Part shown: positions 32,403 to 36,040 of the stretch, piece after piece
Numbering within the stretch: the first letter of the stretch is position 1
Layout of the letters: the number at the start of each line of letters is the position of its first letter
Source of the DNA: an uncultured Granulosicoccaceae bacterium
GTDB lineage: Bacteria; Pseudomonadota; Gammaproteobacteria; Granulosicoccales; Granulosicoccaceae
Direction: 5' to 3'
Length of the DNA: 36,040 nt
Assembly: GCA_937922945.1 (NCBI GenBank)
Contig: CAKZUP010000107.1
Location: forward strand, 1-36,040
Position numbers and translations under genes: made by a program
The notes under the pieces: generated by a model
What the model saw: only the letters and a program-made list of their open reading frames with translations
Told to the model about the DNA's origin: nothing
Databases searched by the model: none

Positions 32403-32957
32403 ATGTCATCATGGAAAACAGGCATGCGTAAATATTACTACCCATTGCTCTCGTTGTTATTGGTCGTTGCGCTATCTGCGTGTAGCACGCTGACCAGCAC
32501 CGATAGAGTGAGAGTTACAGGCCAGCACAGCTGGGCGCTACTCCCGTTCAACAACCTTTCAACCACGCCGCGTGCTGGTGAGAAAACCAGTGCACTGATA
32601 GAAACGCATTTGCGTGCGAGGGGTGTTCAATCATTGAGTACTTACAGGTCGCCAGATGGCTTGAGTCTGGTAGCGTTATTGGATGCTCAAAAAGAACATG
32701 TCGATGCACTCGAATGGGCTAGAGCGCAAGGCCATCGTTATGGCATGAGCGGTACTATTCATGAGTGGCACTACAAAAGTGGGCCAGATAAAGAACCGGC
32801 AGTGGGCATGAGTTTGAAACTTACCGATTTGGTTACCCAGAAGGTGGTATGGCAGGGAACAACCGCTAAAACTGGCTGGGGTTATGCCAACTTATCAGGC
32901 GTTGCAGACAAAGCAATACAAAAGCTACTCAATCAAATAGACATCGGGTTTGAATAG
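32403..32957 (+). CDS. pelC: Pel outer-membrane lipoprotein PelC
   Basis: This 184-residue protein has a lipoprotein signal ending in VVALSAC (Cys27 from the first ATG; a second ATG at 32424 would place it at Cys20). The mature part matches PelC as I recall it: WALLPFNNLSTTPRAGEKTSALIE, EWARAQGHRYGMSGTIHEW, EPAVGMSLKLTDLVTQKVVW and GWGYANLSGVADKAIQKLL. PelC forms a ring of lipoproteins on the periplasmic side of the outer membrane and guides the cationic Pel polymer to the PelB pore. It sits directly after the epimerase gene and 78 bp before pelD; pelA and pelB are not in front of it. Confidence 0.87.
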   Translation: MSSWKTGMRKYYYPLLSLLLVVALSACSTLTSTDRVRVTGQHSWALLPFNNLSTTPRAGEKTSALIETHLRARGVQSLSTYRSPDGLSLVALLDAQKEHVDALEWARAQGHRYGMSGTIHEWHYKSGPDKEPAVGMSLKLTDLVTQKVVWQGTTAKTGWGYANLSGVADKAIQKLLNQIDIGFE

Positions 32958-33035
32958 TCGAAGTACATTGAATAAATAAAAGCAGCAGTTGTCGTTCAAC
33001 TAGCGTACATCAATCGTCACGCTTAGCTAAATAAC

Positions 33036-34442
33036 ATGAAAGCGTATTTCACAAAAAAATTCAACGGTGTATCGGGTGAGAGAACCTTTGGTGAGTTACG
33101 GGAAAAATTTTCCGATACCGCCAAGTTGGTTGAAATGGCATTCTTTGCGTTGCTGATACCGGTCCTTGGGCTATTTCTATTCTCCTCCGACCCTTTGGGA
33201 ATCAACACCGGTTTTCCGTGGGCTGTGGCAGCTCCTATAGTATTCGCTGCTCGATACGGCAGTTCCTGGGGAGCGGCATGTGCAATTACAGCAGCAGCTG
33301 GGTTCTTCCTATTAACCGGATCAGCCTATAGCGGGCAGGCATCGGCCTTAATGACGTTGGCTGTTGGCACATTAATTATGTGTGTGGTTATCGGCGACGT
33401 TGCCGCATCCTGGCGCTCTCGCAGTGGCAGAGCGGAAGCTGAGAACGCGTATCTTCGCCATCGATTGAAAGAGTTTTCAAATGATTATCACGTGTTAAAA
33501 GTATCGCACGGCCAGCTGGAGGAATTCATGGCTGGTCAGCGATTAAGTCTGCGACAAGCCTTGTTGCAAGCAAAACCGATGCTGCATGCTGGTCAAGATG
33601 GCCTGCAAGCGGGTAGTGAACTGATGGCCATATTTGCGCAGTTTTGCTCGGTGCAGGTGGCTGGTTTATATGCCATGCACGATGAGCATCATGTCAACCC
33701 CAGAGCGGTTGCGACGCACGGCAATATGGGGGAACTCCCGGTCTTTGATCCGTTACTGCGTATGGCCATAAAAGAGCGTGAGTTGGTGAGCGTAAAGCTT
33801 GCTGCGCACGCGACCAATAGTCATGAAGCCGGATTACTCGCGGTGGTTCCAATTGCAGACTCGCAAGGGGTTTTGCATGGTGTATTGGCGGTTCGCGATA
33901 TGCATTTTATGGCGTTTCAGCAGGAAAATTTAAATATTTTAGCGCTTTTAGGTGGCTATGTTGGTGACATGCTGACGCGATCTCGTGGCGCTGCTCAATC
34001 AAGAACGGCATGGTTTCTAGCTGAGCTTGATACTGCTCTTCGTTTTGCCCGATCGAACAGTGTTACCTCTTCGTTGCTTTGTCTGGAGTTTGAAAATACA
34101 GAATATGTGGATGTGGTTTCAAGAATGGTGAGTAATAACATCCGCAGTCTGGATGCATCCTGGTTTCCCAAAACCAGTGATGGTTCAACAACGGTGGTTA
34201 TTCTGCTCCCGTTGATTGCGGAAACACATTGCAATGCCTACCTAAGAAGAATTGGACAATCCGTGCGTGATGAGTTTGATCTTGAACTGCAGGACTTATT
34301 GGCAGATGTGACAACAATGCAAATCTCCAGTCGGGATACGCGTGAAACCTGCTTAACGTTTATTAATGAAGCCACAGGCTTTGCGACAACCAAGCAGGAT
34401 TCATCTGTTATAGCTAAATCAAGGTTAAAACGCGTTGCTTAA
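33036..34442 (+). CDS. pelD: Pel c-di-GMP receptor PelD
   Basis: The 468-residue inner-membrane protein has four hydrophobic segments within residues about 30-125, a short coiled segment with LRHRLKEF, a GAF domain (about 180-325) and a C-terminal degenerate GGDEF-like domain. It lacks a GGDEF catalytic motif but keeps the inhibitory-site sequence RSLD at Arg370-Asp373 and Arg405 further on, matching in spacing the c-di-GMP-binding Arg367, Asp370 and Arg402 I recall for P. aeruginosa PelD. It should therefore switch on Pel polymerisation when c-di-GMP is bound. Its stop overlaps the start of pelE, so it is translationally coupled. Confidence 0.92.
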   Translation: MKAYFTKKFNGVSGERTFGELREKFSDTAKLVEMAFFALLIPVLGLFLFSSDPLGINTGFPWAVAAPIVFAARYGSSWGAACAITAAAGFFLLTGSAYSGQASALMTLAVGTLIMCVVIGDVAASWRSRSGRAEAENAYLRHRLKEFSNDYHVLKVSHGQLEEFMAGQRLSLRQALLQAKPMLHAGQDGLQAGSELMAIFAQFCSVQVAGLYAMHDEHHVNPRAVATHGNMGELPVFDPLLRMAIKERELVSVKLAAHATNSHEAGLLAVVPIADSQGVLHGVLAVRDMHFMAFQQENLNILALLGGYVGDMLTRSRGAAQSRTAWFLAELDTALRFARSNSVTSSLLCLEFENTEYVDVVSRMVSNNIRSLDASWFPKTSDGSTTVVILLPLIAETHCNAYLRRIGQSVRDEFDLELQDLLADVTTMQISSRDTRETCLTFINEATGFATTKQDSSVIAKSRLKRVA

Positions 34443-35442
34443 GTTAATCGCCATGATGGTTTTGGCGTTGGCTTTGGTGCTGGATTTTCTAGCCCTCGCG
34501 TCATTAGCAGCTGATATCGGTATTGCGTCAATGCCGGTAATATGGTTGTTTGTGCATGTTGTCGCCTCAATAGTGGCTGCTGCCTCGATTACATTTTTTG
34601 TTAAGCAGTGGTTGCCGGATGCCGGAAAACCCATGTTCGTGTACTGCTTCAGTCTTTGTCTCAGCGTGCCACTGGTAGGAGCGATAGGCAGTCTGGCAGC
34701 GCTGGCCTACGGTATCTATCAGGCCAATAATCGACACGAAGAGCACGTATATTGGCAGTTTACCAAGAATGCAGACTTACCTTTTACAGCACCGATTAAT
34801 CGAGCCGTGTCCAAACTGGACAGTAGAGGCTTTGTTGAGCAGCTTGAGTTTTCAAACGATCCAGACGATCTGTATAAGAAAGTGCTGGCCGCAGGTAATA
34901 TTCAAAACAGCTTATCGGTTGGTGCATTGAAGGCTGCCGTAAAACATTCAGACGATCGAATACGGCTTACCGCATACCAAACCATCGACAAGAAAGTTAC
35001 GTTTTTAAATAAACAAATTCAAGTGTTAGAGCAGGCGGCGCGTAGTCAGGGCGCTGAGGACCAATCCAATACCTGGTTACAGATTGCCAGCAACTATTGG
35101 GAACTTCTGACCTTGGAAAAAGATGAGCCGATTGCCCGAGAGCAGCTACTAAAAAAAGCCTCTGGTGCAGCAATAAATGCAATACGCATTTTGCCAACTA
35201 ATCGTAATGCGCATTTTACGCTTGGACGAATTGCACTTTTGCAGAATCAGGAGCGAATGGCTGCGGTTGCTTTTGAACGTGCAATGGCGCTGGGTATGCC
35301 GATTGAAAAAGCCATGCCTTATCGAGCAGAGGCCGCGTTTCAGGCACGCGATTTTGAAGGCGTTACCAATTCGATCAACAAAATTGATGATGCGTATAAA
35401 ACCTATCCGCCGTTGTGCCATTTGGCAGGATACTGGACATGA
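34435..35442 (+). CDS. pelE: Pel inner-membrane complex protein PelE
   Basis: The 335-residue protein has two hydrophobic N-terminal segments (about 5-60, and 70-90), then a cytoplasmic helical part with TPR-like repeats (for example NRNAHFTLGRIALLQNQERMA, followed by AFERAMALGMPIEKA). The context between pelD and pelF and the architecture identify it as PelE, which links PelD to the PelF glycosyltransferase and PelG transporter. The frame opens at TTG 34435, overlapping the pelD stop by eight bases; ATGs at 34453 and 34456 are alternatives. Its TGA overlaps the pelF ATG. Confidence 0.83.
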   Translation: MLKLIAMMVLALALVLDFLALASLAADIGIASMPVIWLFVHVVASIVAAASITFFVKQWLPDAGKPMFVYCFSLCLSVPLVGAIGSLAALAYGIYQANNRHEEHVYWQFTKNADLPFTAPINRAVSKLDSRGFVEQLEFSNDPDDLYKKVLAAGNIQNSLSVGALKAAVKHSDDRIRLTAYQTIDKKVTFLNKQIQVLEQAARSQGAEDQSNTWLQIASNYWELLTLEKDEPIAREQLLKKASGAAINAIRILPTNRNAHFTLGRIALLQNQERMAAVAFERAMALGMPIEKAMPYRAEAAFQARDFEGVTNSINKIDDAYKTYPPLCHLAGYWT

Positions 35443-36040
35443 GCGGCGCTACCATGAATAAACCCGCGCCCCATGCAGATATCTGCTTAATACTGGAAGG
35501 CACGTTTCCTTATGTTCGAGGCGGCGTTTCGACCTGGGTCAAGCAAATCATTGAAGGCATGCCAGAGCTGACGTTTTCGATTATCTTTCTTGGTGCGCAC
35601 GATGGCGACTATGAAAAACCAGCCTATGATATACCCGACAACGTAGTGCATATAGAGCTGCATTATTTATTGGGTGAAGAGGAATTGCCAAAGCCGAAAA
35701 AATCCCGATTCTGGCAACGTGAAGTATCCCGCAAGCCCTTGTTTGAAAAAAATGAGCATCTTCACACGCTGTTGTCGGAGACTGATGGGCCATTGACTGA
35801 TGATCTTGCTGCGCAATTTGGCGAGCTGCTGATTGGAACGAACGCACTAACTGAATCAGAGCTACGGCACAGCAAGCATGCATGGACCACCATTAAAAGC
35901 AAATACGATGCAGCGCCAGAGGGGTTGGATTTCAATCATTTTTTCTGGACAATCAGAGCGATGCATTCTCCACTGTTTACGTTGGCAAGAATCGCCAGCA
36001 AAGCACCTGGCGCCAATGTATACCATTCTGTTTCAACGGG
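35439..36040 (+). CDS. pelF: Pel glycosyltransferase PelF, N-terminal 200 codons (cut by window edge)
   Basis: The frame starts at ATG 35439, overlapping the pelE stop (ATGA), and runs off the right edge. The opening residues ADICLILEGTFPYVRGG continuing VSTWVKQIIEG form the N-terminal Rossmann signature of PelF (GT4-type, UDP-dependent synthase of Pel). FNHFFWTIRAMHSPLF and AKAPGANVYHSVSTG-type sequence near the edge also fit. PelF polymerises the polysaccharide in the cytoplasm with PelDEG; it would use the UDP-GalNAc made by the upstream epimerase. The truncation is an artefact of the window. Confidence 0.92.
   Translation, partial: MSGATMNKPAPHADICLILEGTFPYVRGGVSTWVKQIIEGMPELTFSIIFLGAHDGDYEKPAYDIPDNVVHIELHYLLGEEELPKPKKSRFWQREVSRKPLFEKNEHLHTLLSETDGPLTDDLAAQFGELLIGTNALTESELRHSKHAWTTIKSKYDAAPEGLDFNHFFWTIRAMHSPLFTLARIASKAPGANVYHSVST

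Overview
The window reads as chromosomal DNA of a free-living, probably marine, gammaproteobacterium. The indications are moderate GC, a gammaproteobacterial-type CsrA, an LpxL/HtrB-type lipid A acyltransferase, a Pel exopolysaccharide locus and genes for degrading carnitine-type compatible solutes. No rRNA, tRNA, CRISPR array or prophage was seen. All assignments come from reading the sequence and from memory of protein families; no database search was run.

Layout. 1-110: the start of a very basic Lys/Ala-rich protein that runs off the left edge. 322-1338: an IS1-like insertion element with 26-bp terminal inverted repeats. 1526-1800: csrA with a strong terminator. 1938-4862: a PreP-type M16C zinc protease. 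5053-6819: a membrane-anchored pilin-like domain fused to ankyrin repeats. 6827-8997: a two-gene cell-envelope unit (CBM9-like lipoprotein plus an Ig-like membrane protein). 9127-10848: an exported YtcJ-type amidohydrolase. 10936-17040: a five-gene carnitine/gamma-butyrobetaine catabolic operon (beta-keto acid cleavage enzyme, L-carnitine dehydrogenase, acyl-CoA dehydrogenase, ADP-forming acyl-CoA synthetase, CaiD). 17095-18774: an ECF42-type sigma factor with its DGPF/YCII partner and a visible cognate promoter. 19065-19979: lipid A acyltransferase. 20401-23202: a GAF-GAF-GGDEF-EAL cyclic-di-GMP enzyme. 23210-24243: a second, divergent IS1-like element, fitted between two stop codons. 24242-25075: a pair of YeeE/YedE half-transporters. 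25405-26667: an orphan lipoprotein. 26776-30942: an acyl-CoA/dicarboxylate cluster (LiuC-like hydratase, CaiB-family CoA transferase, maleate-isomerase-like protein, MmgE/PrpD). 31361-36040 (cut by the edge): nucleotide-sugar epimerase followed by pelC, pelD, pelE and pelF.

How the genes fit together. The carnitine operon forms a nearly complete route: activation of a betaine acid to its CoA ester, dehydrogenation, hydration by CaiD, then oxidation of L-carnitine and cleavage of 3-dehydrocarnitine. Three regulatory or effector layers of biofilm control occur in one window: CsrA, a GGDEF-EAL enzyme, and a Pel operon whose PelD keeps the c-di-GMP-binding RxxD and downstream Arg. That they act together here is inference.

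The points most worth following are the pilin-ankyrin fusion, the carnitine operon built around an ADP-forming ligase, the possible C5-dicarboxylate cluster at 26776-30942, the Pel locus without pelA or pelB upstream of pelC, the ECF42 promoter, and the two IS1-like transposases whose third catalytic position is not Glu.
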